Counted from the first letter of the stretch, positions 25,655 through 35,412 are shown. The stretch: 64,000 bases of DNA from Qipengyuania xiapuensis (GCF_019711395.1 NZ_JAIGNL010000001.1:558001-622000); one strand, 5' to 3'. A program made the numbers and translations. Notes: a model not told the origin generated them from the sequence alone.

Positions 25655-27070
25655 ATGAAATTCACGCATGACGTTATCGTGATCGGCGGCGGAGCTGCCG
25701 GTCTCACCGCAGCCGGAGGGTGCGCACTGTTCGGCCTCGACGTCGCGCTGATCGAAGCGCGCAAGATGGGCGGGGAATGCCTCAACGATGGTTGCGTACC
25801 GTCCAAGGCCCTGATCGCCGCCGCAAAGCGCGCAGCCGAAGCGAACGAGAGCGAGCGCTACGGCATCACGCTGCAGCCGCCGAAAGTCGAGTGGACCGGC
25901 GTTCACAAGCACATCCACGATGCCATCGCCGCGATCGCCCCGCACGATAGCGAAGAACGCTTCGAGGAAATGGGCTGCGAGGTCATCCGCGACTGGGCCA
26001 AGGTCACCGGCCCGCAGACGGTTGAAGTCGGCGGACGCACCTTGCGGGCACCGCGTATCGTCATCGCGACCGGCTCCAAGCCCGCAGTCCCGCCGATCGA
26101 AAATATCGACGCAACGCCCTACCTCACCAACGAGAACATCTTCGATCTCGATGCGCTGCCCGATCACCTCGTGATCGTGGGTGGCGGCGTGATCGGCATG
26201 GAGATGGCGCAGAGTTTCCGCCGCCTCGGCAGCGCCGTGACCGTGGTCGAGCCGGGCGAGCTGATGGGGCGCGACGATCCCGACAGCGTGGCCGTGGTCC
26301 GCGAGACGATGGAGGGCGAGGGCGTTCGCTTCGTGAAGGGGCTCGCGAAAAAGGTCGAGGGCAAGGAAGGCGCGATCCGCCTCCACACGGAAGACGAAAC
26401 CGTCGAAGGTTCGCACCTCCTCATCGCGGTCGGCCGCACGCCTCGCTGCAAGGGTTTCGGCCTGGAAGACATCGGCGTCGAAATGGATCGCGGTGGTATC
26501 AAGGTCGATGACCGCAGGCGCACCTCGGTGAAGGGCATCTACGCCATCGGCGATTGCCGCAATGGCCCGCGGCTCACGCATGTCTCGGGTTATGAAGGCT
26601 CGAATGTCGCGCTCGAAATCACGCTCGGCGTGCCGACCAAGGTCGACTGGTCGGCGCTTCCCTGGTGCACCTACACCGACCCCGAAGTCGCGCAGATTGG
26701 CATGACCGAAAGGGAAGCGCGCGAAAAGCACGGCGAAAAGGTCACCGTGGTCAAGGAGACGTTCCACGACAACGAACGCAGCCTCGCCGAGGGCAACGAC
26801 AAGGGTCACCTGAAGCTGGTGCTCAAGGGCAAGAAGGTGCTCGGCGCCAGCATAGTGGGCAAGAATGCAGGCGAACTCCTCCTGCCCTTCTCGCAATCGA
26901 TCACCGGCAAGAGCAGCACCTTTGCGCTCGGCTCGGCAATCATCGCCTATCCCACCCGCAGCGAGATCTCGAAGGCGGCTGCCTTCACCGCGTGGGAGCC
27001 GACCGTCTTCGGATCGATCCCGAAGAAGTATGCCGGTTTCGTCGCTTCCTTGCGGAGACGCTTTTCGTGA
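25655..27070 (+). CDS. Pyridine nucleotide-disulfide oxidoreductase (mercuric reductase/lipoamide dehydrogenase-like)
   Basis: A 471-residue class I flavoprotein disulfide reductase: FAD motif VIGGGAAGLTAA, redox-active GGECLNDGCVPSK (Cys pair CxxxxC), NAD(P) motif VGGGVIGMEMA and GIYAIGDC. The C-terminal dimer domain has AYPTRSE rather than the HxxxE of lipoamide dehydrogenase (AHAHPTLSE). The catalytic His is therefore replaced by Tyr, as in several mercuric-reductase-like paralogs. GGAG stands 6 bases before the ATG. It overlaps the radical SAM gene by four bases (GTGA), so both are one unit. Confidence 0.88.
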   Translation: MKFTHDVIVIGGGAAGLTAAGGCALFGLDVALIEARKMGGECLNDGCVPSKALIAAAKRAAEANESERYGITLQPPKVEWTGVHKHIHDAIAAIAPHDSEERFEEMGCEVIRDWAKVTGPQTVEVGGRTLRAPRIVIATGSKPAVPPIENIDATPYLTNENIFDLDALPDHLVIVGGGVIGMEMAQSFRRLGSAVTVVEPGELMGRDDPDSVAVVRETMEGEGVRFVKGLAKKVEGKEGAIRLHTEDETVEGSHLLIAVGRTPRCKGFGLEDIGVEMDRGGIKVDDRRRTSVKGIYAIGDCRNGPRLTHVSGYEGSNVALEITLGVPTKVDWSALPWCTYTDPEVAQIGMTEREAREKHGEKVTVVKETFHDNERSLAEGNDKGHLKLVLKGKKVLGASIVGKNAGELLLPFSQSITGKSSTFALGSAIIAYPTRSEISKAAAFTAWEPTVFGSIPKKYAGFVASLRRRFS

Positions 27071-28056
27071 ATGCCACCCGGGCGAAGTCGCGAAACGCGC
27101 CGGTCGGACCTTCGCCCTTCGCGGTGGAGGCCGCACCGCTCCCGCGCGAGAAATTCAGCGATCCGCTGCTGACGGCCAAGGGCGAACAGCGCGCCTCGGT
27201 GCCGCTGGAGAAGCTCGACACGCTCTGGCTAAACACCGGCACCCTCTGCAATCTCGCCTGCGCGACCTGTTATATCGAGAGCAGCCCCACCAACGATGCG
27301 CTGGTGTACCTTTCGCGGGCGCACGCGGCGCGCTATCTCGCCGAGGCGAAAGGCATGGGCACGCGCGAGATCGGGTTCACCGGAGGAGAGCCCTTCATGA
27401 ACCCCGATATGCTCGGCATGCTCGAGGATGCGCTGGGCGGCGGCTTCGAAGCCCTCGTTCTCACCAATGCGATGAAGCCGATGCGGCGGCACGAAGCAGC
27501 GCTTCTCGGTCTGCACGAAAGGCACGGCGATCGCCTCACGCTCCGCGTCAGTCTCGATCATCACAGCCGCGAAGTTCACGAGGGCGAACGCGGACAGCGC
27601 AGCTGGGAGCCGGCCATCGAGGGCCTGCGCTGGCTGAGCGAAAACGGTTTCTCGATTGCCGTTGCAGGTCGTCTCCTGCCCGAAGAAGGCGAACCGGCCG
27701 CGCGTGATAGCTACGCTGCCCTGTTCGAGCGCGAAGGCATCGCGATCGACGCACGCGATCCCGCACGCCTCGTCCTCTTTCCCGAAATGGACGAGGAAAA
27801 GGACATCGCCGAGATCACCACCGAATGCTGGGGCATCCTCGGTAAGTCGCCGTCGGACATAATGTGCGCATCGAGCCGCATGGTGGTGCACCGCAAGGGC
27901 GAGGCAAGCCCGCGCGTCGTCGCCTGCACCCTCATTCCCTATGATGATGGGTTCGATCTCGGTGAAACGCTGGCAGAGGCGAGCGGAGATGTCCCGCTGA
28001 ACCATCCGCATTGCGCGCGTTTCTGCGTCCTCGGCGGGGCAAGTTGTTCGGCCTAG
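27067..28056 (+). CDS. Radical SAM protein of unknown function
   Basis: A 329-residue radical SAM enzyme. The cluster motif is CNLACATC (CxxxCxxC), inside NTGTLCNLACATCYIESSPTND, followed by the GGEPFMNPD SAM-binding motif. The C-terminus is cysteine-rich (HCARFCVLGGASC), suggesting an auxiliary Fe-S cluster; a further Cys lies near 265-275. It does not look like canonical ArsS and has no selenocysteine signal that I could see. The start is GTG at 27067, overlapping the reductase stop. The substrate is unknown. Confidence 0.85.
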   Translation: MNATRAKSRNAPVGPSPFAVEAAPLPREKFSDPLLTAKGEQRASVPLEKLDTLWLNTGTLCNLACATCYIESSPTNDALVYLSRAHAARYLAEAKGMGTREIGFTGGEPFMNPDMLGMLEDALGGGFEALVLTNAMKPMRRHEAALLGLHERHGDRLTLRVSLDHHSREVHEGERGQRSWEPAIEGLRWLSENGFSIAVAGRLLPEEGEPAARDSYAALFEREGIAIDARDPARLVLFPEMDEEKDIAEITTECWGILGKSPSDIMCASSRMVVHRKGEASPRVVACTLIPYDDGFDLGETLAEASGDVPLNHPHCARFCVLGGASCSA

Positions 28057-28088
28057 GAGCCAAATGCCCAAGTGCCCGTTAAGAGGGC

Positions 28089-28604
28089 ATGTTCTTCGAA
28101 AACACACTCGCCGATCTCGCCGCGCGCGGCTTCGTCCTGTCCGTTGTCGGCCTCGCATGGGTCATGCTGCTGATCCGCATCGTCGGATTGCGCTCGCTCT
28201 CCAAGATGACGAATTTCGACTTCGTCATGACCGTGGCGCTCGGTTCGGTCCTCGCAGCCGCCGTCACGGCGGACAAGTGGGTGGTCTTCGGGCAGTGCCT
28301 GTCGGCGATGGCCGGGCTGTTCCTTGTCCAATGGCTGGTGGCGCGGGCGCGCAAGGATTCGGATGCCTTCGAACAAGCGATCCAGAACGAACCCGTCTTC
28401 CTGATGCGCGACGGCGAGTTCTGCGAGGATGCGCTCAAGTCCACCCGCGTCGCGCGCAGCGACGTGATCGCCAAGCTACGCGAAGCGAATGTGCTCTCGC
28501 TATCCGAAGTTCGAGCAGTTGTGCTGGAGACCACCGGTGACGTCTCGGTGCTTCACGGCGACAGGCTCGATGAAACTCTCGTCGAGAATGTCCGCGAGAC
28601 TTAG
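28089..28604 (+). CDS. DUF421 (YetF-like) membrane protein
   Basis: A 171-residue protein with three membrane segments in the first 85 residues, then a cytoplasmic domain containing the conserved RVARSDVIAKLREANV stretch. This matches DUF421/YetF. The function of the family is not established. The gene starts 32 bases after the radical SAM gene and may be its last operon member. The stop overlaps the convergent yhhQ-like gene by four bases. Confidence 0.85.
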   Translation: MFFENTLADLAARGFVLSVVGLAWVMLLIRIVGLRSLSKMTNFDFVMTVALGSVLAAAVTADKWVVFGQCLSAMAGLFLVQWLVARARKDSDAFEQAIQNEPVFLMRDGEFCEDALKSTRVARSDVIAKLREANVLSLSEVRAVVLETTGDVSVLHGDRLDETLVENVRET

Positions 28605-29293
28605 CCCTTCCGCGCGTCGAGCCACTTCGCGAAAGCGACACCGCCGGTGATCAGGAACGGCACAAGCACGATGCTGAGCGCGACCTTGGCGATGACCTGG
28701 CCGATGAGGAGGTTGGTAATCTCGAACTGGCCGTAGAAGGCGAGCGTAATGAAGATCACCGAATCGATCGCTTGGCTGAGGGCAGATGCGATCGCGCCGC
28801 GCACCATCAGCGAGAAGGTCGAGGCACCTTCCGATTTCCCGCGCAGGCGCGAGAAGATCCACACGTTGAGCAGCAGCGAGACGATATAGGCGGCAGGTCC
28901 GGCGGCCCATACACGCCAGAGCGTCGCGTGAACGCGTTCGAAGGCGGCAAGGTCGTCGCTGCGGAATTCGACCATTTCGGTCGAAGCGGGCAGGTTGAGC
29001 ACCAGTTGCATCAGCAGCGATGCAATCAGCAGCGGCACGAAGCCCCACCAGACGATGCGATTGGCCAGTTTCTCACCATATAGCTGGGCAAGCGTGCTGG
29101 AAATGACCACCAGCAGCAGGAAGGCGAAGATGCCTGCCTCGACAGCAAGATCAGTCGGGTAGAGCTGCACCTGCTTGAACGCGAGCACGCCTGCAAGCAC
29201 GGTCATCCCGCCATAAAGCAGCGTGTAAACGAAGAGCCCCAGAGGCATTGCGGCTGCCGCGAGGCGGGTTTCGTTGGCCGGTTGGTCGGTCAT
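28601..29293 (-). CDS. yhhQ: Queuosine precursor transporter (YhhQ/VUT family)
   Basis: A 230-residue integral membrane protein with about six hydrophobic segments, including STLAQLYGEKLANRIVWWG and DSVIFITLAFYGQ, the family's conserved positions. E. coli YhhQ imports preQ0/preQ1 for queuosine tRNA modification. It starts at ATG 29293 with a polar N-terminus. Queuosine synthesis genes are not in this window. Confidence 0.88.
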   Translation of the reverse strand: MTDQPANETRLAAAAMPLGLFVYTLLYGGMTVLAGVLAFKQVQLYPTDLAVEAGIFAFLLLVVISSTLAQLYGEKLANRIVWWGFVPLLIASLLMQLVLNLPASTEMVEFRSDDLAAFERVHATLWRVWAAGPAAYIVSLLLNVWIFSRLRGKSEGASTFSLMVRGAIASALSQAIDSVIFITLAFYGQFEITNLLIGQVIAKVALSIVLVPFLITGGVAFAKWLDARKG

Positions 29294-29428
29294 GCTGGCG
29301 TTTTGCGCCCCTTATCGTCTGGTGATAGCCGAAGCTGGAATCGGGCGCGAAAATTGACTAAGCGGGCCCGCCGCGCAAGACAGCGGCTGATTTCATCCGC
29401 AACTAGTCGCGTAGCCAGAGGGGTCGGC

Positions 29429-30772
29429 ATGCCGCCAGTGGTCATCAATATTCTCGGTATCATCGCCATCCTGGCGATCGCTTTCCTCCTGTCGACGGGC
29501 AAGAAGCGCATCAAGCTGCGGGTCGTGGGCGCGGCATTCGCGCTGCAGGCGGTCATGGCGTTGCTGGTCCTGCGCACGCCCTGGGGCGTCCAGCTGATCG
29601 AGGGCATGTCGAACGGCGTCATCGCCCTGCTCGACTATTCGAAGATCGGGATCGAGGCGGTGTTCGGACCGATGGGTTCGAACCCCTTCACCAACACCTT
29701 CGTGATCGCCGCCCTGCCGGTCATCGTCTTCTTCGCGGCGATTGTCTCGATCCTCTATCACTGGGGCATCATGCAGCGCCTCGTGCGCTGGGTCGGCGGT
29801 GCGATCGGCTGGATCACGGGCATCAGCAAGGTCGAGGCGCTGGGTAGCGCTGCCAACATCTTCGTCGGCCAGTCGGAGAGCCCGCTGGTCGTGCGTCCCT
29901 ATCTCGCAGCCCTCACGCCGAGCCGCCTGTTCACGCTCATGAGCGTCGGCATGGCGGGTGTCGCGGGCACGATCCTCGCGGCCTATGCCAGCTTCATCGG
30001 CTCCGAAGCCGTCCCCTTCCTGCTCGCAGCGGCCTTCATGTCGGCCCCCGGCGGGATCCTGATGGCCAAGATCATCATGCCCGACGACGAGAGCGATCTC
30101 GCGCGCGACGCGGCCGAGCTTGCCGGCACCGAAGGCGAGATCAAGCTGCCCGATGCCCGCATCAGCGCAGAAGGTCCGGCAGCCCTCACCGAAAGCGGCA
30201 AGCCGCACGAGGTCGAGGTCGCAGAGACATTCGAGGAGGGCCACAGGCCCGCCAACGTGATCGAAGCTGCGGCACAGGGCACCCAGACCGGCGTGAAGCT
30301 GGCCGTGGCGGTGGGTGCGATGGTCATGGTCTTCGTCGCGCTGGTCGCGCTCGCCAATGGCGTGCTCGGCGGGATCGGCGGACTGATCGGCTATCCCGAC
30401 GTCACCTTCCAGCAGCTGCTCGGCTATGTCTTCGCGCCCGTCATGTACATGATCGGCATATCCGACTGGAGCCAGGCGCAATTCGCAGGCGGCCTGTTCG
30501 GCACCAAGATCGTATTGAACGAGTTCGTGGCCTTCATCGAGCTGGGTGCGATGGAAGCGGGCGCGCTGACCGATCGCAGCCGCGCCATCGTAACCTTTGC
30601 GCTGTGCGGCTTTGCCAATTTCAGCTCGATCGCCATCCAGATGGCCGTCACGGGCGGCCTTGCGCCAAATCAAAGACCGGTGATTGCAAAGCTGGGTATT
30701 CGCGCGCTCGCCGCCGGCAGCCTCGCCAACCTGATGAGCGCAGCGCTGGCGGGGATCTTCCTCCCGTATTAA
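29429..30772 (+). CDS. CNT-family nucleoside transporter (NupC-like)
   Basis: A 447-residue concentrative nucleoside transporter. Membrane segments fill both halves, and the family signatures GQSESPLVVRPY, TLMSVGMAGVAGTILAAYASF and LNEFVAFIEL are present. A hydrophilic insert (about 225-280) separates the two halves, and a C-terminal FCANFSSI-like stretch appears as LCGFANFSSIAIQ. The start is ATG at 29429, although the frame remains open upstream. The 2-oxoglutarate oxygenase gene follows after 13 bases. Confidence 0.92.
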   Translation: MPPVVINILGIIAILAIAFLLSTGKKRIKLRVVGAAFALQAVMALLVLRTPWGVQLIEGMSNGVIALLDYSKIGIEAVFGPMGSNPFTNTFVIAALPVIVFFAAIVSILYHWGIMQRLVRWVGGAIGWITGISKVEALGSAANIFVGQSESPLVVRPYLAALTPSRLFTLMSVGMAGVAGTILAAYASFIGSEAVPFLLAAAFMSAPGGILMAKIIMPDDESDLARDAAELAGTEGEIKLPDARISAEGPAALTESGKPHEVEVAETFEEGHRPANVIEAAAQGTQTGVKLAVAVGAMVMVFVALVALANGVLGGIGGLIGYPDVTFQQLLGYVFAPVMYMIGISDWSQAQFAGGLFGTKIVLNEFVAFIELGAMEAGALTDRSRAIVTFALCGFANFSSIAIQMAVTGGLAPNQRPVIAKLGIRALAAGSLANLMSAALAGIFLPY

Positions 30773-30785
30773 AGGGCGCACCATT

Positions 30786-31727
30786 ATGACCGATTCGAAC
30801 ACCGACATCGCGGTTGTGTCGCTGGCACAGCCGCTCGAGAGCATTGCCGACGAGATCGGCCGCAGCTTCCAGGAATACGGCTTTGCCGTGATCCGCGACC
30901 ACGGCATCCCGCAGGAGCTGATCGATCGCGCCGAAGAGCTGTCGAAGGAATTCTTCGCGCTGCCCGAGGATGTGAAGAAGGCCTATCACATTCCCGGCGG
31001 CGGCGGCGCACGTGGCTACACGCCCTTCGGCACCGAGAAGGCCAAGGACGCCAACGTCCACGACCTCAAGGAATTCTGGCACGTCGGCCGCGAACTTCCC
31101 GAGGGCCACCCGCTCGCCGAATTCATGGCGGACAATGTCTGGCCCGATGAAGTCGACGGTTTCCGCAAGACTTTCAGCGAGCTTTACTCCGCATTCGAAA
31201 CTGCCGGTGGGAAGGTGCTCGAAGCGATCGCCATCCACCTCGGACTGCCGCGCGAATTCTTCGCCGCCACTGTCGAGGACGGGAACTCGGTCATGCGCCT
31301 GCTGCGTTATCCGCCGCTCGAGGGCGAAGAGGCCGAGGGCGCTATCCGCGCTGCCGCACATGGCGACATCAACACGATCACGCTGCTGCTCGGTGCCGAA
31401 GAGGCAGGGCTCGAACTGCTGACCAAGCAGGACGAGTGGAAAGCCGTCGACGTGCCGGAGGGCGCGCTGGTGATCAACGTGGGCGACATGCTCGACCGGC
31501 TGACCAACGGCAAGCTGCGTTCGACCACGCACCGCGTCGTCAATCCGCGCGGCGAAGCTGCATACCGGGCACGCTATTCGATGCCCTTCTTCCTGCACTT
31601 CCGCCCGGACTACGTGATCGAGACGCTGCCCTCGTGCATCGACCCGGAGAATCCGACCGATCACCCCGAGCCGATCTCTAGCCACGAGTTCCTGCTGCAG
31701 CGCCTGCGCGAAATCAATCTCGCCTGA
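30786..31727 (+). CDS. 2-oxoglutarate/Fe(II)-dependent oxygenase, isopenicillin-N-synthase family
   Basis: A 313-residue double-stranded beta-helix oxygenase with N-terminal DIOX_N region (FQEYGFAVIRDHGIP) and the iron site HGDINTITLLL (HxD) plus TTHRVVNPRG (distal His). The 2OG-binding RYSMPFFLHF motif (RxS) is intact. The bacterial members often hydroxylate small acids or nucleobases. The adjacent nucleoside transporter, 13 bases upstream, suggests a nucleoside or base substrate, but that is inference. Confidence 0.88.
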   Translation: MTDSNTDIAVVSLAQPLESIADEIGRSFQEYGFAVIRDHGIPQELIDRAEELSKEFFALPEDVKKAYHIPGGGGARGYTPFGTEKAKDANVHDLKEFWHVGRELPEGHPLAEFMADNVWPDEVDGFRKTFSELYSAFETAGGKVLEAIAIHLGLPREFFAATVEDGNSVMRLLRYPPLEGEEAEGAIRAAAHGDINTITLLLGAEEAGLELLTKQDEWKAVDVPEGALVINVGDMLDRLTNGKLRSTTHRVVNPRGEAAYRARYSMPFFLHFRPDYVIETLPSCIDPENPTDHPEPISSHEFLLQRLREINLA

Positions 31728-31747
31728 GGCACAGCCCGTCGCACACG

Positions 31748-31774
31748 AGTTTCGTTAGAAAACGAATCTTTTTG
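31748..31774 (+). terminator. Weak intrinsic terminator after the 2OG oxygenase
   Basis: Short stem TTTCGTT/AACGAA with loop AGAA, followed by TCTTTTT. The stem is A/T-rich. It lies 20 bases beyond the oxygenase stop. The rest of the 255-base gap upstream of the receptor is A/T-rich and presumably contains its promoter; no clear -35/-10 pair stands out. Confidence 0.6.
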
Positions 31775-31982
31775 ACAGCTGTGTGGTTTTTGCAACAGCG
31801 GTAAAGCGCAGAAAAACAACGTTTTTTTGCAATTTCGTGGCTCACCCTCCACAGGGGCGGGTGCGTTGTCTTGACTCTGTCATAAAAGGATAGCTTTGGC
31901 GAAACATCGTCAGCCTAGCGGGGCTGCGCATCGTTAAGTGCATCCGATTTTTTTATCCGACAAGACGAAGGGGTCTTCTCCG

Positions 31983-34900
31983 ATGAAGTTCAAGTATCTC
32001 TTGGCCGCAAGTGCGGTCAGCCTTTCTGCAACGGCCGCCATGGTCGCTGCACCTGCTGCGGCGCAGCAGATCACCTCGGGCATCGAAGGCCAGGTCGTCA
32101 GCGACAGCGGCACTGCGATCCAGGGCGCGACGGTCACCGTCACCGACACGCGTACCGGCCAGAGCAGCGTCCTTACCTCGGGCCCGGACGGCTCGTTCCG
32201 CGTCGGCTCGCTGGTTCCGGGCGGTCCCTACACGGTCACCGCGCAGGCGGACGGCTTCGAAGGTCAGACCGTCGAAGGCCAGTTCATCACCGTTTCGGGT
32301 AACACCAGCTTCACCTTCGAACTGACGCAGAGCGCGGCAGAGAACGTGATCGTCGTCACCGGCGCACGTGCCAACGTCCAGCAGCTCGCTGTCGGCCCGG
32401 GCACCGCATTCGGCGAAGCGACCCTCGAAGCTTTCCCGAGCCTTTCGCGCGACGTTCGCGACATCATCCGTCTTGACCCGCGTGTCAGCCTCGAGCGCGC
32501 CGACGAAGTCGATCGTATCTCGTGCCTCGGCGGTAACGACCGTTCGAACACCTTCACCGTCGACGGTATCGTCCAGGCCGACGTGTTCGGTCTCAACGGC
32601 ACCCCGTTCGCAGCGCGTAACTCGCTGCCGCTTCCCTACGACGTGGTTCGTGAGACCTCGGTCGAATTCGCACCGTTCGACGTCGAATACTCGGACTTCA
32701 CGGGCTGTCTCGTGAACGTCGTCACCAAGTCGGGCCAGAACGAATTCCACGGTTCGGCCTTCTACACCTATTACGACGACAGCATGCTGGCCGACACGAT
32801 CATCCGTCCGGATGGCGAGGAAGTGCCCCTTTCGTCGGGTAGCGAAGAGCGCTGGGGTGTCACCCTCGGCGGCCCGATCATCAAGGACCGCCTGTTCTTC
32901 TACGCAGGCTACGAAGAAACCGATCTCGGCGACGCGAACGACGAAGGTCCCCTCGGCGGCGGTTTCGCGAACCCCGAATTCGGTGTGACGCAGGCACAGT
33001 TCGATCGCTTCGCGCAGATCGCACGTGACGTCTACGGCCAGGATGTCGGCGGCTATCCGCGCACCCTGGACGAAACCAGCGTCCGCTACTTCGGTCGTAT
33101 CGACGCCTACATCACCGACGACCATCGTCTCGAAGCGACCTACCAGCGCCTCGAGGAATCGAACATCGAACCCGACTTCGGCGGTGGCAACATCACCGGC
33201 CTGAACTCGTTCGAAGACGAAGGCACGATCTCGGACTACTACTCGGTCCGTCTCTACTCGGACTGGAGCGACAAGGTTTCGACCGAGCTGCGCCTCAGCC
33301 GCGCAGAAGTTGGCGACAAGCAGGGTCCGGTCGGCTTCGGTGAAGCACAGTCGGCCAACCCGACCGTGCGTCTCGCAGTCGGTACCCAGGTCCCCGACGC
33401 GAACGATCCGGGCGAATTCAACTACGGCGTGCTGAGCACCGGCCCGGGCATCTTCCGTTCGGCCAACCAGCTCGACACGCAGATCGACCAGGCGAAGTTC
33501 CAGATCAACATCGATGCTGGCGACCACCTGTTCAAGATCGGTGCCGAAGCCAACTCGCTCGAAGTCTACAACCTGTTCGCCATCAACGCGACCGGTACGC
33601 TGTACTTCGCCAACCTCGACGACTTCGAAAACGGTGTCCTGAGCCAGGGCTTCGAGTTCTTCCCGAACGCGTTCGAAATCGCCACCGGCCAGGCATACGG
33701 CGCTGACATCAACGCCACGCCGACCGGCGACATCAACGAAGCCGCCGCGCGTTTCAACCGCAACATCTACTCGTTCTACGCACAGGACGAGTGGCAGGCG
33801 ACCGACCAGCTGAGCGTTACTGCCGGCCTTCGCGTCCAGATCTACGACGGTGACGCACCGCGCACGAACCCGGCGTTCTTCGATCGCTTCGGCTTCACCA
33901 ACGCCAACTCGTTCGGCAAGCTGGACCCGGTCCTGCTGCCGCGCCTGAGCGCCACCTACGAACTCGACAATGACGGGTTCTTCTCGAACTCGCGCATCAC
34001 CGGCGGTGTTTGCGTGTTCTCGGGCGGCGACCCGGTCGTGTACTTCTCGAACGCGTTCTCGAACAACGGCTTCTCGACCGCGCTGGGCACCTCGGTGTTC
34101 TGCTCGACCACGCCGACCAACGTTCTGGACGCACAGGGCAACTTCACCGGCTTCCCGCAGTGTGTGACCGACTCCGGTTCGGCTACCGCTGCTCAGGGCG
34201 GTGGTGACGTCCAGTCGACCGATCCGGACTTCGACGTTCCGACCGTCGTTCGTGCGAACCTCGGCTTCGCCAGCGACATCGGCACCGACACCGGCTTCTT
34301 CAGCGGCTGGCGCCTGAACCTCGACTACATCTACTCGCGGTTCAACGACACGCTGAACTTCGTCGACCTGGTGCAGGCTCCGAACCCCGATGAAGGCCTC
34401 AACGGCTACACCATCGACGGTCGTCCGATCTACGACGCGCTCGACATCAACCGTTCCGGTTGTAACGCAACGCTCGTTGGCACGGGTGGCACGCCGCCGG
34501 TCTACGACAACCTGACCGGTGACTGCTTCGGTACGCGCCTGGATGACTTCATCCAGCTGACCAACGGCCCGAGCTATGAAAGCCACATCGCCTCGATGCT
34601 GCTTTCGAAGCGCTTCGACGGTGGCATCATCACCGACGGTGGTAGCGTCAACGTCCGCTTCGGCTACGCCTTCACGGACTCGAGCAACAACCGTGACGTC
34701 GCTTCGTCGACTGCGACCTCGTCGTACGACCGTACCGCAGCCTTCGATCGCCAGAACCCGGCCGTTTCGACCTCGAACTTCGAAACGCGTCACAACATCA
34801 CGGCAGCGATCAGCTTCCGCGAGAAGTTCTTCGGCGACTACGCAACGCAGCTGGGTCTGTTCTTCCGCGCCCGTTCGGGCCGTCCGTACAGCCTCGTCTT

Positions 34901-35390
34901 CGACGGCGGCAGCGTCTTCAACGACAGCGCGTCGGGTTCGGACAACGCACTGCTCTACGTCCCGTCGGGCATCAACGATCCGTTCCTCTCGCCGCAGTCG
35001 GATCCGACCGCGGTCCAGGAACTGATCGATTACGTCAACGCGTCGGGCTGCGAGTTCACGCCGGGTGCAAGCATCGAGCGTAACACCTGCCGTAACCCGT
35101 GGTCGTACGATCTCGACATGCGCATCAGCCAGGAACTGCCGTTCTTCGGCAAGCTGACCGGCCTCGTCGACGACCGTCTCGAAATCTTCGCCGATTTCGA
35201 CAACGTCCTGAACATGATCGACAGCGAAGCAAACCGCGTGATCTTCAACTTCGACATCCCGACTTCGTTCGCGGATTATGACGATGAAGGCCGCTACATC
35301 ATCGACAACTTCAACCCCGATGATGACCAGTCGATCTCGATCTCGGGTTCGGCCTGGAAGATCCAGGTCGGCGCTCGCTACGAGTTCTGA
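31983..35390 (+). CDS. TonB-dependent outer membrane receptor (Oar-like)
   Basis: A 1135-residue receptor. The signal peptide ends at AAAQQ (about 28). A carboxypeptidase regulatory-like beta-sandwich (about 30-115: GQVVSDSGTAIQGATVTVTDTRTG) is followed by a plug domain and a long beta-barrel that ends with a terminal Phe (GARYEF), the outer membrane insertion signal. This matches the Oar group rather than siderophore receptors; the ligand is unknown. GAAGGGG lies about 9 bases before the start. Codon use is very restricted (Glu GAA, Thr ACC, Phe TTC), a sign of high expression. Confidence 0.92.
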   Translation: MKFKYLLAASAVSLSATAAMVAAPAAAQQITSGIEGQVVSDSGTAIQGATVTVTDTRTGQSSVLTSGPDGSFRVGSLVPGGPYTVTAQADGFEGQTVEGQFITVSGNTSFTFELTQSAAENVIVVTGARANVQQLAVGPGTAFGEATLEAFPSLSRDVRDIIRLDPRVSLERADEVDRISCLGGNDRSNTFTVDGIVQADVFGLNGTPFAARNSLPLPYDVVRETSVEFAPFDVEYSDFTGCLVNVVTKSGQNEFHGSAFYTYYDDSMLADTIIRPDGEEVPLSSGSEERWGVTLGGPIIKDRLFFYAGYEETDLGDANDEGPLGGGFANPEFGVTQAQFDRFAQIARDVYGQDVGGYPRTLDETSVRYFGRIDAYITDDHRLEATYQRLEESNIEPDFGGGNITGLNSFEDEGTISDYYSVRLYSDWSDKVSTELRLSRAEVGDKQGPVGFGEAQSANPTVRLAVGTQVPDANDPGEFNYGVLSTGPGIFRSANQLDTQIDQAKFQINIDAGDHLFKIGAEANSLEVYNLFAINATGTLYFANLDDFENGVLSQGFEFFPNAFEIATGQAYGADINATPTGDINEAAARFNRNIYSFYAQDEWQATDQLSVTAGLRVQIYDGDAPRTNPAFFDRFGFTNANSFGKLDPVLLPRLSATYELDNDGFFSNSRITGGVCVFSGGDPVVYFSNAFSNNGFSTALGTSVFCSTTPTNVLDAQGNFTGFPQCVTDSGSATAAQGGGDVQSTDPDFDVPTVVRANLGFASDIGTDTGFFSGWRLNLDYIYSRFNDTLNFVDLVQAPNPDEGLNGYTIDGRPIYDALDINRSGCNATLVGTGGTPPVYDNLTGDCFGTRLDDFIQLTNGPSYESHIASMLLSKRFDGGIITDGGSVNVRFGYAFTDSSNNRDVASSTATSSYDRTAAFDRQNPAVSTSNFETRHNITAAISFREKFFGDYATQLGLFFRARSGRPYSLVFDGGSVFNDSASGSDNALLYVPSGINDPFLSPQSDPTAVQELIDYVNASGCEFTPGASIERNTCRNPWSYDLDMRISQELPFFGKLTGLVDDRLEIFADFDNVLNMIDSEANRVIFNFDIPTSFADYDDEGRYIIDNFNPDDDQSISISGSAWKIQVGARYEF

Positions 35391-35412
35391 TCCTTCGATC
35401 ATACCGAACAGG

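Noticed and set aside
31953-35402. A 1149-codon open frame on the minus strand across the whole TonB-dependent receptor gene
   Set aside because: It mirrors the highly biased codon use of the receptor, has low-complexity Val/Arg/Glu-rich content and no recognisable domain. The plus-strand gene has signal peptide, plug and barrel.
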